Assembly (NCBI RefSeq): GCF_018332695.1
Contig: NZ_BOQN01000058.1
Location: 1-64,000 of the forward strand
Direction: 5' to 3'
Origin: Paractinoplanes toevensis
GTDB lineage: Bacteria; Actinomycetota; Actinomycetes; Mycobacteriales; Micromonosporaceae
Length of the DNA: 64,000 nt
Shown here: positions 9,901 through 17,776 of the stretch, piece after piece
Numbering within the stretch: position 1 is the first letter of the stretch
Layout: each line of letters starts with the position of its first letter
Notes under the pieces: generated by a model
The model's database searches: none
What the model was told of the DNA's origin: nothing
Seen by the model: only the letters and a program-made list of their open reading frames with translations
Program-made: the position numbers and the translations under genes

Positions 9901-10678
9901 TCTGGTTCTCTGGGAGGCCCAGTTCGGTGACTTCGCCAACGGCGCCCAGTCGATCGTCGACGAGTTCATCTCCTCCGGCGAGGTGAAGTGGGGCCAGCAG
10001 TCGTCGCTGGTGCTGCTCCTGCCGCACGGCCAGGAGGGGCAGGGCCCCGACCACTCGTCCGGCCGCCCCGAGCGGTTCCTGCAGCTCTGCGCGCAGGACA
10101 ACATGCGGGTGGCCAACGTGACCACCCCCGGCAACTACTTCCACCTGCTGCGCCGCCAGGCCCTGTCCAGCAAGCGCAAGCCGCTGGTGGTGTTCTCGCC
10201 GAAGTCGCTGCTGCGGCACAAGCTGGCGGTGTCGCCGGTCGCCGACTTCACCACCGGCACGTTCCAGCCGGTCCTCGGTGACGCCGGCGTCAACGGCACG
10301 CCGCTGGACGCCGGCTCGGTGAAGCGGGTCCTGCTCTGCTCGGGCAAGGTCTACTACGACCTGTTCCAGGCCCGGGCCGAGCGCGGCATCACCGACACGG
10401 CGATCATCCGGATGGAGCAGATCTACCCGCTGCCGGTGGCCGAGCTCAAGGCGATCCTCGCCCAGTTCCCGAACGCGGAAGACTTCGCCTGGGTGCAGGA
10501 GGAACCGGCCAACCAGGGCGCCTGGACGTTCGTGGCGCTCAACCTGCTCGAGCATCTCGAGGGCGTCCGGCTGCGCCGGATCTCCCGCCCCGCGGCGGCC
10601 GCTCCCGCGGTCGGCTCGGCCAAGATGCACGACGCCGAGCAGTCGGCACTGATCGAGGCCGCTCTTCCGCGCCCTTGA
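6968..10678 (+). CDS. kgd: Multifunctional 2-oxoglutarate metabolism enzyme (fused E2 catalytic core and E1 decarboxylase)
   Basis: From the GTG at 6968 this is 1236 aa, the size of actinobacterial Kgd. An E1 N-terminal helix (NPLADFGPNEW) is followed by an Ala/Pro/Lys linker (about 45-115), the E2 succinyltransferase core with catalytic DHRVIQG (about residue 334), and the thiamine-diphosphate E1 part (GMAHRGRLNVLAN at about 558; NNQVGFTT, RRGHNEGDDP). As in mycobacteria there is no lipoyl domain, so the acyl carrier must come from another E2. It decarboxylates 2-oxoglutarate in the TCA cycle. The GTG start has AGAGG 10 bp upstream and a family-like N-terminus; ATG at 6944 is an alternative. 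Confidence 0.95.
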   Translation: MSTQQTSHDNPLADFGPNEWIVDEMYQRYLADPTSVDPAWHDFFADYKPAMATGSIVTPDEAKAANATASAAKAGTDAPAATTVAPVKPTVPDAAKPASKPAPAAKPAPAAASNGKAPEGAKVTTLRGVAAKIVQNMDASLEVPTATSVRAVPAKLMVDNRIVINNHLARGRGGKVSFTHLIGWALVRAVIKHPEMNNSFAQIDGKPALVQPEHINLGIAIDLAKKDGSRTLVVPSIKNCEQMDFRKFWQAYEDVVRRARRNELTMDDYSGTTISLTNPGGIGTVHSIPRLLQGQSAIIGVGAMEYPAPYAGMSDETLTDHGVSKVTTLTSTYDHRVIQGAQSGEFLKGMHEYLLGDHGFYDEIFTSLRIPYEPVRWVRDVARTSEGQIDKAARVVELIHAYRVRGHLMADTDPLEFEIRRHPDLDVLQHGLTLWDLDRTFPVGGFAGKQRMKLRDVLGVLRDTYCRRVGIEYMHIQGPEERRWIQDRIEIKYTKPDQDEQKHILNRLNAAEAFETFLQTKYVGQKRFSLEGGESLIPLLDAVLESSAEAGLDEMVIGMAHRGRLNVLANIVAKPYEKIFSEFEGQMDPKSSHGSGDVKYHLGQTGKYTTPDGEHSTTVSVVANPSHLEAVDPVLEGIVRAKQDRLDLGLHGYTVLPLLVHGDAAFAGQGVVAETLNLSQLRGYRTGGTVHVIVNNQVGFTTAPEYSRSSMYSTDVARMIQAPIFHVNGDDPEAVVRVAKLAFEYRQAFNKDVVIDMVCYRRRGHNEGDDPSMTNPRMYQIIDTKRSVRKLYTEELIGRGDITVDDAQEQLRDYQSQLEQVFKATRDAAGTPPRPRVISEEPEPQVDTAIDAAGVGAVGQAHIELPEGFTPHKRVQQLLERRAKMANEGGIDWAFGELIAFGSLLAQGVTVRLAGQDSRRGTFVSRHASIVDSKTGKDFLPLSTLATGNSRFFVHDSLLSEYAAMGFEYGYSVENPDALVLWEAQFGDFANGAQSIVDEFISSGEVKWGQQSSLVLLLPHGQEGQGPDHSSGRPERFLQLCAQDNMRVANVTTPGNYFHLLRRQALSSKRKPLVVFSPKSLLRHKLAVSPVADFTTGTFQPVLGDAGVNGTPLDAGSVKRVLLCSGKVYYDLFQARAERGITDTAIIRMEQIYPLPVAELKAILAQFPNAEDFAWVQEEPANQGAWTFVALNLLEHLEGVRLRRISRPAAAAPAVGSAKMHDAEQSALIEAALPRP

Positions 10679-10690
10679 TGTTGATTTGAA

Positions 10691-10724
10691 GGGGGCGCTC
10701 CGCTTCGGCGGGGCGCCCCCTTTT
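10691..10724 (+). terminator. Intrinsic terminator after kgd
   Basis: A perfect 8-bp GC stem (GGGGGCGC at 10691-10698 with GCGCCCCC at 10713-10720) encloses a further ccgc/gcgg pairing and is followed directly by TTTT. It lies 12 bp past the kgd stop and should end that transcript before the next small gene. Confidence 0.85.
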
Positions 10725-10735
10725 ACTATCCGGTC

Positions 10736-10915
10736 ATGTACTTCACCGATCGGGGCATCGAGGAACTGGTCGAACGGCGCGGCGCGGAGACCGTCACGCT
10801 GGAGTGGCTGGCCGACCAACTGCGCACGTTCGTCGACATCAACCCCGAGTTCGAGACCCCGATCGAGCGCTTCGCCACCTGGCTGGCCCGCGCCGACGAG
10901 GATGACGAGGAGTAG
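10736..10915 (+). CDS. Small conserved acidic protein (DUF6104-like)
   Basis: A 59-aa reading frame begins MYFTDRGIEEL, continues through EWLADQLRTFVD and NPEFETP, and ends in an acidic ADEDDEE tail. This pattern matches the actinobacterial DUF6104 family as remembered. Function is unknown. It begins 12 bp after the kgd terminator T-run and its last 14 bp overlap the start of the downstream ATPase gene, suggesting coupled translation with it. Confidence 0.75.
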   Translation: MYFTDRGIEELVERRGAETVTLEWLADQLRTFVDINPEFETPIERFATWLARADEDDEE

Positions 10916-11645
10916 CGCGCCGCCCCCGATCCGCCGGATCGAGCCGGCGCCGGACGTCCCCTACGACCGGAACGCCTGGTGGGCGAAGATCCCGGCGGTG
11001 GCGGCGGTCCTCGAGCACGGCCTCAACCTTCCCGCCGGGGTGACTTTCCTGGTGGGCGAGAACGGCTCGGGCAAGTCGACGCTGATCGAGGCGCTGGCCG
11101 GCGTGCACGGCCTGAACCCGGAGGGCGGCTCCCGCGGCGCCATGCACTCCACCCGGGTCACCGAGTCGCCGCTGGCCGACGCCCTGCGGGTGATCCGAAC
11201 CCCCGGCAAGCGGGCCAACTCGTACTTCTTGCGGGCCGAGACCATGCACGGCTTCTACACCTATCTCGAAGGTCTCCCCGACTCGCCGGACCACGACCTG
11301 CACGACCGCAGCCACGGCGAGGGCTTCCTGACGCTGCTGGAACGCAAATTCCGCGGGTTCGGCTTCTATCTCATGGACGAGCCGGAGGCTCCGCTCTCGT
11401 TCACCTCGACGCTGCGCCTGACCGCCCACCTGGACACCCTGCGGCTGGCCGGCGCCCAGGTGATCGTGGCCACCCACTCCCCGCTGCTGACCGCCCTGCC
11501 CGGCGCCACCATCCTGGAACTGGGCGATCACGGCATCCGCCGGGTCACCTGGACCGACCTGGAGCTGACCAACCGCTGGCGGCTGTTTCTCGCCGACCCG
11601 GAAACATACCTGCGGAGAACCTTGAACAGCGGCCCACCGCGATGA
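10902..11645 (+). CDS. AAA/ABC-type single-domain ATPase
   Basis: This 247-aa soluble ATPase has Walker A GENGSGKST (about residue 50), a Walker B-like FYLMDEPEAPLS with the catalytic Glu (about 160), and a His switch in VATHSPLL (about 190). It lacks membrane segments and the classic ABC transporter signature, so it belongs with predicted AAA_21/RecF-like ATPases rather than importers. The start at 10902 overlaps the preceding DUF6104-like gene. The cellular role is not known. Confidence 0.82.
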   Translation: MTRSSAPPPIRRIEPAPDVPYDRNAWWAKIPAVAAVLEHGLNLPAGVTFLVGENGSGKSTLIEALAGVHGLNPEGGSRGAMHSTRVTESPLADALRVIRTPGKRANSYFLRAETMHGFYTYLEGLPDSPDHDLHDRSHGEGFLTLLERKFRGFGFYLMDEPEAPLSFTSTLRLTAHLDTLRLAGAQVIVATHSPLLTALPGATILELGDHGIRRVTWTDLELTNRWRLFLADPETYLRRTLNSGPPR

Positions 11646-11674
11646 TGCGGAGGGCCGCGGTCCGGTGCTGCGTT

Positions 11675-12613
11675 CTACGGCGCAGGGTCGGTGCCGAGTG
11701 CCTCGCGAAGCAGCTTGTATTCACTGGATTCTTGGTTCCAGCCTTCGATGGACTCGGCGTCGGGAGCGGCGCCGCCGGGTTCCATCGCCATGTGCCAGCC
11801 GACGTGCCGGGTGTTGTCGACGACCCAGGCTCCACATTTCGGGCAGGTGTGGCCGACCGGACCGGCCGCCGCGAGCTCGGCGCCGGTGGCCGGCGACTCG
11901 GTCACGCCCATCGAAGGACCGCGGCCCTTCTGGCGGTAGGTATCCGCGGCGATCCACAGCGGATGCCACTCCTGGGTCAGCACCGACTGCGGAACACGAA
12001 ACTCGACCGCGAGCTTGCGAACCAGCGCCCAAGCCGGCTGCATCTTCCCGTTGAACACCTTCGACAACGTGGCTTTGCTGTAGCCCACCGAACTGCCGAG
12101 CGTGTCCAACGACGGTTTGCCCGCCTGCTGATGGGCGAATCGGAGCCGATCGGCGAGATCAGTGCCGGCCGTCTCGCCGTCCATGAACTTGGCCTTCATA
12201 CGCGCCAGTTCGTGCTCACGGGCAGCGGGCGAGGCTGCCCGGTCGGCGCGAGGCGGCGAGGGCGTCGACACCTGTCGCGCCAGCTCGATTCGCACCGCGG
12301 CGAGACGCGCTTCCGCCCGGGCGGCCTCGCTCGCGGCCATGCGCGCCCGGTCCTCCAAGGCTTGAACATGTGCTTCAAGTTCCGCTGCGCGGCTTTCCCG
12401 AAGACGGAGTTCGACAAGGCGGTCCTCAAAGGTTCGCCGAGACCTCGGATCGAGAATTCGGGTCGGCGCCGCAAGCGGGTCGCCGGCCCCCGCTCGACCC
12501 GGGCCGGGTTGCTCGTCTCGGATCACGCCGGCGGGCTTGATGGCGGCCGGGTCGGCCCGGTGGCGAGGGCCACCAGGCCGACCCGGGTCGGGCGTTGCCC
12601 CAACCTCAGTCAC
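11675..12613 (-). CDS. Helix-turn-helix regulator with coiled coil and C-terminal zinc finger
   Basis: This 312-aa protein has a Pro/Gly-rich N-terminus, an Arg/Glu/Ala coiled coil (about 58-115), an XRE-like helix-turn-helix (about 155-200: LDTLGSSVGYSKATLSKVFNG), and a C-terminal CPKCGAWV...HVGWH zinc-finger-like module (about 258-275). The GTG start sits in a 4-bp GTGA overlap with the upstream small membrane gene, so the two are co-expressed. HTH proteins of this sort are common in actinobacterial accessory regions; the target is unknown. The adjacent AT-richer region with repeats is a plausible site of action (inference). Confidence 0.75.
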   Translation of the reverse strand: MTEVGATPDPGRPGGPRHRADPAAIKPAGVIRDEQPGPGRAGAGDPLAAPTRILDPRSRRTFEDRLVELRLRESRAAELEAHVQALEDRARMAASEAARAEARLAAVRIELARQVSTPSPPRADRAASPAAREHELARMKAKFMDGETAGTDLADRLRFAHQQAGKPSLDTLGSSVGYSKATLSKVFNGKMQPAWALVRKLAVEFRVPQSVLTQEWHPLWIAADTYRQKGRGPSMGVTESPATGAELAAAGPVGHTCPKCGAWVVDNTRHVGWHMAMEPGGAAPDAESIEGWNQESSEYKLLREALGTDPAP

Positions 12614-12873
12614 GGGCGCGGTCCCGGGTAAATGGATCCGATTGCCGGCAGCGGTACGTCATCGATCACCCATCGAGCGATAGTCGCGGCGGCCAGGCCC
12701 ACCCCGAGCAGAGTGAGCAGGACGGTTTGCAGATCTCGGCCGGCGCCGAGCAGCACACCGCCGAAGAGGATCACGACCACGAAGATGATGATGCGTCGCC
12801 GGGCGCGCCGGTCCGCGAGGCCCGGGGACGGATCCCATTGGCGGTAAGGCATCGGCAGGTGCTTGTGGGGCAT
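12610..12873 (-). CDS. Small membrane protein of unknown function
   Basis: The ATG at 12873 gives an 87-aa protein with an AAAGGTGG ribosome site 8 bp upstream; a GTG four codons earlier is less well placed. A His/Pro/Arg-rich N-terminus is followed by two hydrophobic segments (IIIFVVVILFGGVLLG and TVLLTLLGVGLAAATI) and a short Pro-rich tail. It overlaps the HTH regulator gene by GTGA. I do not recognise the family. Confidence 0.6.
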   Translation of the reverse strand: MPHKHLPMPYRQWDPSPGLADRRARRRIIIFVVVILFGGVLLGAGRDLQTVLLTLLGVGLAAATIARWVIDDVPLPAIGSIYPGPRP

Positions 12874-12897
12874 GAATATGCCCACCTTTCTGTGCTT

Positions 12898-12914
12898 GGT
12901 TGATCCCTGGGCCG
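12898..12914 (+). repeat. Left copy of an intergenic inverted repeat
   Basis: The 14-bp core TGATCCCTGGGCCG (12901-12914) occurs again in inverted orientation at 13262-13275. Flanking GGT/GGTT and TGTG bases also partly match, giving about 25 bp of imperfect similarity. The two copies point toward each other across about 350 bp. Confidence 0.6.
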
Positions 12915-13162
12915 AAGTCCAAAGAATTGCGTAATAGCAGCGCTGACGCCCCGTTGGGTAGGCCAGGCATCAGCGCCGGGAAGACATTCTGCCGCATCGG
13001 GACGACGGAAACCAGCACAGAGCAGCGCGGAACGGGAGATCAGGAAACGGCCCTCTCGTGCAACTTGCACGGAAGCCACGGATGAGGTGAGATGCGCCCG
13101 CGAGCTCCGTTTGATCAAGGCCCGGGATAATCCGAACAGGGCTCGGGTTCCGGGAAATAAAT

Positions 13163-13204
13163 AAGGGGCCGGCGCAGACATCATTGATGCCGCACCGGCC
13201 CCTT
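13163..13204 (-). terminator. Long perfect hairpin, probable (bi)directional terminator
   Basis: A 10-bp perfect stem (AAGGGGCCGG at 13163-13172 with CCGGCCCCTT at 13195-13204) encloses a 22-nt loop. Read on the minus strand the stem is followed by ATTTATTT; read on the plus strand by ACTCTTTT. It can act as a terminator for a transcript coming from about 13.3-13.5 kb on the minus strand. Confidence 0.6.
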
Positions 13205-13261
13205 ACTCTTTTCCCCGGAGAGTGGCCTACCACAGCTCTTTCCGGGTCTTGCTATCCGAAC

Positions 13262-13279
13262 CGGCCCAGGGATCAAACC
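13262..13279 (-). repeat. Right copy of an intergenic inverted repeat
   Basis: Reverse-complement partner of the repeat at 12898-12914; 14 bp are identical, with a one-base insertion in the adjoining GGTT. Confidence 0.6.
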
Positions 13280-13923
13280 AGACACAAGATCGGATTAGGA
13301 GGACCGAGCCCTCCTGCTTTTAGCGTACCGGGAAGCGATCCCTCCCGCTAGATGATCAACGCCATCGACCACTCACACGATCGAACTCCCCCGCAGGCGC
13401 TAACGAGAGGGTGCTGGTGTGAGCCACTCGCGCGCCAGAGTTAGGAAACAACGCGAACCTCGGGCCGGACGAACTCGGCCCCCTGCCTGCACCAACTCCA
13501 GCAAGATGATCGTCCCGGTACGAAACGCTACGAAACAGTAGGGAACAAAACTAAAGGCGAAACCGAAAGTGGTAGGCCTTTAGTGCATGCGAAGCTGCCC
13601 GATCAGACCACCCCCGAGAATAACTCGACACCCGCACCATCCTTCCGAATCGGATGATCAATTACAGCGGCGATCACGCCTCCTTTGGGAGGCGTTTGAT
13701 TTGAGCCGCTTTATTCAATCACGAGATTCCTTCACGTCGCCGTGCTGCAAATTGCAGGAGAATTGCGCTACCGTGGGCGCGGCCCGAACAATGAGAAGCA
13801 TCGATCACACACCCGGTGGCGCGACCGGATAAATGCCGATTATCGAAGTGGCGGGCCGTCGCATTATTTCGGACATAAGGTTCATACTGCGCATTTGGTT
13901 CTAATAGCTTTGTAAGGGAGATA

Positions 13924-13992
13924 ATGGCCACTATTGCGGAGGCCGAATCGACGCCCACGAGGTCCGCGTTTCGGCACACGTTTCCTTGTTGA
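13924..13992 (+). CDS. Possible 22-codon small open reading frame
   Basis: An ATG three bases after an AAGGGAG ribosome-site-like sequence opens a 22-codon frame ending in Cys then TGA. The local DNA is AT-richer than the flanks and the peptide is not recognised. It could be an upstream or leader peptide, a gene remnant or chance; the ribosome site is the only positive evidence. Confidence 0.2.
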   Translation: MATIAEAESTPTRSAFRHTFPC

Positions 13993-14287
13993 ATAGGTTC
14001 CCTGTGGGCGTGTCGCGAAATCCGGCCGCGCGGGAACGCTCCCACGACATCCGCCGCATATAGATCATTACGCTTTGAAATTTTAGGTCAGTTTAGAGAT
14101 AGATTTCCCAGCCATCGCCAAGCGCTGGCCTGACCGCACGGTAATCGAGCTCAGTCGGCGCCGGGCGTGCCGAGCTCCAGCCTGTGGATAACAGGTGTAC
14201 CAGTGCCTAGTGTGCACTGGACAAGCTCCGTCCACAAGAGGACTTTTGGCCCGGCGGGCTTCGTCCTCTCGCCGGTAGCTTGAACAC

Positions 14288-16366
14288 GTGGCACGAAGCG
14301 TTTATGTGGCCGGGCTCGGGCCTGGCGTCGGCAAGAGCACCGTTGCACTCGGCCTGGTCGAGTTGCTCTCTCGCCAGGTCGCCCGCATCGGGGTGTTCCG
14401 CCCGCTGCTGTCCGGCCCCGGCGAGGACACTCTGCTGACCCTGCTCACCGAGCGATACCCGGTGGTGGCTCCCTACGCCGACTCGTTCGGCGTCACCGCG
14501 GCCGAGGCCGGTCAGCTGGTGGCCGACGGCAAGTGGGAGGAGCTGATCGGCCGGATCGTCGAGCGCTATCGCGAGGTGGAGCGGCGCAGCGCCTCGGTCG
14601 TCGTGATCGGCAGCGACTTCGCCGGCAGCCCGGCCGGCGGCGGCGACGAGATGCCTCGTGAGCTGGGCTTCAACGCCCGCCTGGCGACCGAGTTCGGCAG
14701 CGTCGTGATCCCGGTGATCAGCGGCGAGGGGCGCGGTGAAGAGGCAATCGGCGCGGCCGCCCGAAGTGCGTACCATTCGCTCGTCGACCTCGACGCCACC
14801 GTGCTGGCGGTGATCGCCAACCGGGTGCCGTCGGGGGTTCCGCTCCAGCCGGCTGCCGGCCTGCCGGTGCCGATGTGGTCGATTCCCGAGGTCGCGGCCG
14901 TGGCCGCGCCGACCGTTGCCGAGGTGGCCGCCGCACTCGGCGCCACCGTGGTCAGCGGCTCGGAGAACGCCCTCGACCGCGACGTGCTCGACTACGTCGT
15001 CGGTGCCGCCCACGTGCCCGCCCTGCTGGAACACCTGACCGACGGCGCGCTGCTGATCACCCCCGGCGACCGGGCCGACCTGCTGGTCGCCGCGAGCGCC
15101 GCGCACGCGGCCGGCAACGTCACGTTGTCCGGGCTGGTGCTGACCCTCGGTGAGGCGCCCGACCCGCGCGCGGTCGCGGTGATCGAGAAACTCAACACCG
15201 GGCTCGCGATGCTGGTGGTCGACTCCGACAGCTATCACACGATCGCCTCGGCCTCCCGCATCGAGGCCCGGCTGAGCACCGGCACGCCGCGCAAGGTCGA
15301 GGCCGCGCTCGGCGCGTTCGAGGAGAATGTCGACACCGCCGAGCTGGCCCGCATCCTCGACGTGGCCCGCTCGGCCCGGGTAACCCCGCTGATGTTCGAG
15401 AACGATCTGATCGACAAGGCCCGCGCCGAGCGACGCCACCTGGTGCTGCCCGAGGGCACCGACGAGCGCATCCTGCGGGCCACCGAGACCCTGCTGCGCC
15501 GCGGCGTCGCCGAGCTGACCCTGCTCGGTGACCGCGCCGAGATCACCCGCCGGGCCCGCGAGCTCGGCGTCTCGATCGGCGGCGCCAACCTGGTCGACCC
15601 GGAGACCAGCGAGTGGCGCGACCGCTTCGCGTCGCGCTACGCCGAGCTGCGCAAGAAGAAGGGCGTCACGCTCGATCTGGCCTACGACGTGGTCCGTGAC
15701 GTCAACTACTTCGGCACCCTGATGGTGGAGGAGGGTTACGCCGACGGCATGGTCTCCGGAGCCAACCACACCACGGCCGCCACCATCCGCCCGGCCTTCG
15801 AGATCATCCGCACGGTGCCCGGGCTGACGGTCGCCTCCAGCGTCTTCTTCATGCTGCTGGCCGACCGCGTGCTGGTCTACGGCGACTGCGCGGTAAACCC
15901 CGACCCGGACGCCGCCCAGCTCGCCGACATCGCACTCTCCTCGGCCGACACGGCCGCCGCGTTCGGCATCGAGCCCCGGGTGGCGATGCTTTCCTATTCG
16001 ACCGGCAGCTCCGGCGCGGGCGCCGACGTGGAAAAGGTCGCGGCGGCCACCGCGCTGGTCCGGGAGCGCCGGCCCGACCTGCCGGTCGAGGGCCCGATCC
16101 AGTACGACGCGGCGGTCGACCCCGCGGTGGCGGCCACCAAGCTGCCGGACAGCACGGTCGCCGGCAAGGCGACGGTCTTCGTGTTCCCCGACCTCAATAC
16201 TGGGAACAACACCTACAAGGCGGTTCAGCGGTCGGCCCATGCGGTCGCCGTCGGGCCGGTCATGCAGGGGCTGCGACGGCCGGTCAACGACCTGTCCCGC
16301 GGTGCGACGGTCAAGGACATCGTCAACACGGTGGCGATCACGGCGATTCAGGCGGCGGCTCGATGA
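14288..16366 (+). CDS. pta: Phosphate acetyltransferase
   Basis: This 692-aa enzyme converts acetyl-CoA and phosphate to acetyl phosphate in the cytosol. It has the long form: an N-terminal P-loop/BioD-like domain (GLGPGVGKST near residue 10), a middle DRTGG-type regulatory domain, and the C-terminal catalytic PTA_PTB domain from about residue 370 (LVLPEGTDERIL, GMVSGANHTTA, SYSTGSSGAG, NTGNNTYKAVQR). Length matches mycobacterial Pta. It starts at GTG 14288 and overlaps ackA by ATGA, forming the usual pta-ackA acetate overflow/activation operon. Confidence 0.96.
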   Translation: MARSVYVAGLGPGVGKSTVALGLVELLSRQVARIGVFRPLLSGPGEDTLLTLLTERYPVVAPYADSFGVTAAEAGQLVADGKWEELIGRIVERYREVERRSASVVVIGSDFAGSPAGGGDEMPRELGFNARLATEFGSVVIPVISGEGRGEEAIGAAARSAYHSLVDLDATVLAVIANRVPSGVPLQPAAGLPVPMWSIPEVAAVAAPTVAEVAAALGATVVSGSENALDRDVLDYVVGAAHVPALLEHLTDGALLITPGDRADLLVAASAAHAAGNVTLSGLVLTLGEAPDPRAVAVIEKLNTGLAMLVVDSDSYHTIASASRIEARLSTGTPRKVEAALGAFEENVDTAELARILDVARSARVTPLMFENDLIDKARAERRHLVLPEGTDERILRATETLLRRGVAELTLLGDRAEITRRARELGVSIGGANLVDPETSEWRDRFASRYAELRKKKGVTLDLAYDVVRDVNYFGTLMVEEGYADGMVSGANHTTAATIRPAFEIIRTVPGLTVASSVFFMLLADRVLVYGDCAVNPDPDAAQLADIALSSADTAAAFGIEPRVAMLSYSTGSSGAGADVEKVAAATALVRERRPDLPVEGPIQYDAAVDPAVAATKLPDSTVAGKATVFVFPDLNTGNNTYKAVQRSAHAVAVGPVMQGLRRPVNDLSRGATVKDIVNTVAITAIQAAAR

Positions 16367-17478
16367 CCAGGATTTTGGTGCTCAACAGCGGTTCCTCGTC
16401 GGTGAAATACCGACTCTTCGACGGCACCGAAACGCTGGCGAAGGGGCTGGTCGAGAAGATCGGCGAACCGGGCGGCAACACCTCCGACCACCGCGAGGCG
16501 CTCCAGAAGATCATGTCGGAGACCGATCTGGACGGCCTGGCCGCGGTCGGTCACCGGGTCGTGCACGGCGGTTCCGACTTCACCGAGCCGACCGTGGTCG
16601 ACGACGAGGTCGTGGCCCGCATCGAGTCGCTGATCCCACTGGCGCCGCTGCACAACCCGGCGGCGGTCACCGGCCTCGAGGTGGCCCGCAAGCTGCTGCC
16701 CGACGTGCCGCAGGTGGCGGTCTTCGACACGGCGTTCCACGCGACCATCCCGCCCGAGGGCGTGACCTGGGCGATCGACGCCGAGTTGGCGGCCAAGTGG
16801 CAGATCCGGCGATACGGATTCCACGGCACCTCACACGCGTACGTTGCTCGCCGCACCGCCGGGATCCTCGGCCGTCCCGTCGAGGACACCAACGTGATCA
16901 CCCTGCACCTGGGCAACGGCGCCAGCGCGGCCGCCATCCGGGGCGGCCTGAGCGTGGCCACCTCGATGGGGCTGTCGCCGTTGGACGGCCTGGTGATGGG
17001 CACCCGCAGCGGCTCGATCGACCCGACCGTGATCTTCCATCTGCACCGGGTGGCCGGCCTGCCGATCGACGAGATCGAAAGTTCGCTGACCCGGCACGGC
17101 GGCCTGCTCGGCCTCTGCGGCGACAACGACATGCGCGCCGTCGCGGAACGCCGCGAGGCCGGCGACCCGGCTGCCACCCTGGCCTTCGACGTCTACATCC
17201 GGCGGCTGCGCGAGTGCATCGGCTCCTACCTCGCCGTGCTCGGCCGGGTCGACGCCATCACGTTCACGGCCGGCGTCGGCGAGCACTCCCCCCAGGTGCG
17301 GGGCGCGGCCCTGGCCGGCCTCGAACCGCTGGGCATCGCGGTCGACCCGGCCCGCAACGAGGCCGCCGAGAAGATCATCTCCCCGGACGGCTCGCGCACT
17401 GCGGTGTGTGTGGTCCCCACGGACGAGGAGTTGGAGATCGCCAACCAGTCTCGCGCCGCTCTCGGGCTGGCCGACTGA
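16363..17478 (+). CDS. ackA: Acetate kinase
   Basis: This 371-aa ASKHA-fold kinase interconverts acetyl phosphate and acetate with ADP/ATP. The family signature LVLNSGSSSVKY lies at the N-terminus, followed by GHRVVHGG (about 62-69), the catalytic-region FHGTSHAYV (about 153-161), HLGNGAS and the ATP-site FTAGVGEHS near 307. It is slightly shorter than the ~400-aa bacterial norm, as is common in actinobacteria. It is translationally coupled to pta (4-bp overlap). Its stop abuts the convergent small membrane gene. Confidence 0.96.
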   Translation: MTRILVLNSGSSSVKYRLFDGTETLAKGLVEKIGEPGGNTSDHREALQKIMSETDLDGLAAVGHRVVHGGSDFTEPTVVDDEVVARIESLIPLAPLHNPAAVTGLEVARKLLPDVPQVAVFDTAFHATIPPEGVTWAIDAELAAKWQIRRYGFHGTSHAYVARRTAGILGRPVEDTNVITLHLGNGASAAAIRGGLSVATSMGLSPLDGLVMGTRSGSIDPTVIFHLHRVAGLPIDEIESSLTRHGGLLGLCGDNDMRAVAERREAGDPAATLAFDVYIRRLRECIGSYLAVLGRVDAITFTAGVGEHSPQVRGAALAGLEPLGIAVDPARNEAAEKIISPDGSRTAVCVVPTDEELEIANQSRAALGLAD

Positions 17479-17643
17479 TCAGGAAACCAGCCAGACGATC
17501 AGGGCGATGAGCACGACGGCGACGACCACGCCGGTGACGATCAGCGGGGTCTTGGAGGCTGCGGCGGGCTCCTGCGGGGTGTCCTGAGTAAAGGCCCGGA
17601 ACGCCTCGGTGTTGCCGCTCGGATCGACGCTGTTGTCAGACAT
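17479..17643 (-). CDS. Small C-terminally anchored membrane protein
   Basis: A 54-aa protein starting MSDNSVDPSG has an acidic/polar N-terminus, a Pro/Ala stretch, and a C-terminal membrane segment (about 32-52: VTGVVVAVVLIALIVWLV). It converges on ackA with no spacing. Family and function are unknown; the clear single-pass tail supports a real gene. Confidence 0.6.
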   Translation of the reverse strand: MSDNSVDPSGNTEAFRAFTQDTPQEPAAASKTPLIVTGVVVAVVLIALIVWLVS

Positions 17644-17776
17644 GGCCAAGACCATAGCGAAAAGAAGCCCGTCCGCCGACCACCCCACCCCCGCGACCAT
17701 GTCGCCTACCAGTAGCGATGCACCCGGTCCGGCAATTTCACCCCTTCGTGGGAGTGTTGCGCCGTAACGTCGGATC

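Larger units (their letters stand above)
12874..14287. other. 1.4-kb AT-richer intergenic region without a recognisable gene
   Basis: This stretch has visibly lower GC than the flanks. No reading frame on either strand has the third-position GC bias of the neighbouring genes. It holds an imperfect inverted repeat pair (12898-12914 and 13262-13279), a 10-bp perfect hairpin (13163-13204), hairpins at 13297-13315 and 13677-13694, and a direct repeat of ACGAAAC at about 13519-13535. It probably contains the promoters for the minus-strand membrane/HTH operon and for pta, and could encode a structured RNA. Nothing firmer can be said. Confidence 0.55.

Noticed and set aside
6836..10819. A 1327-codon open frame antisense to kgd
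   Set aside because: It mirrors the kgd gene in a high-GC genome where antisense frames stay open; composition is low complexity (Val/Gly/Asp/Leu/His) with no domain, while kgd is unmistakable.
12970..13233. An 87-codon minus-strand frame in the AT-richer gap
   Set aside because: It runs through the terminator-like hairpin, has no ribosome site and no recognisable protein features.
13370..13440. A tRNA-like TTCGATC loop on the minus strand
   Set aside because: The flanking bases do not form a T stem, and no acceptor or anticodon arm can be drawn.
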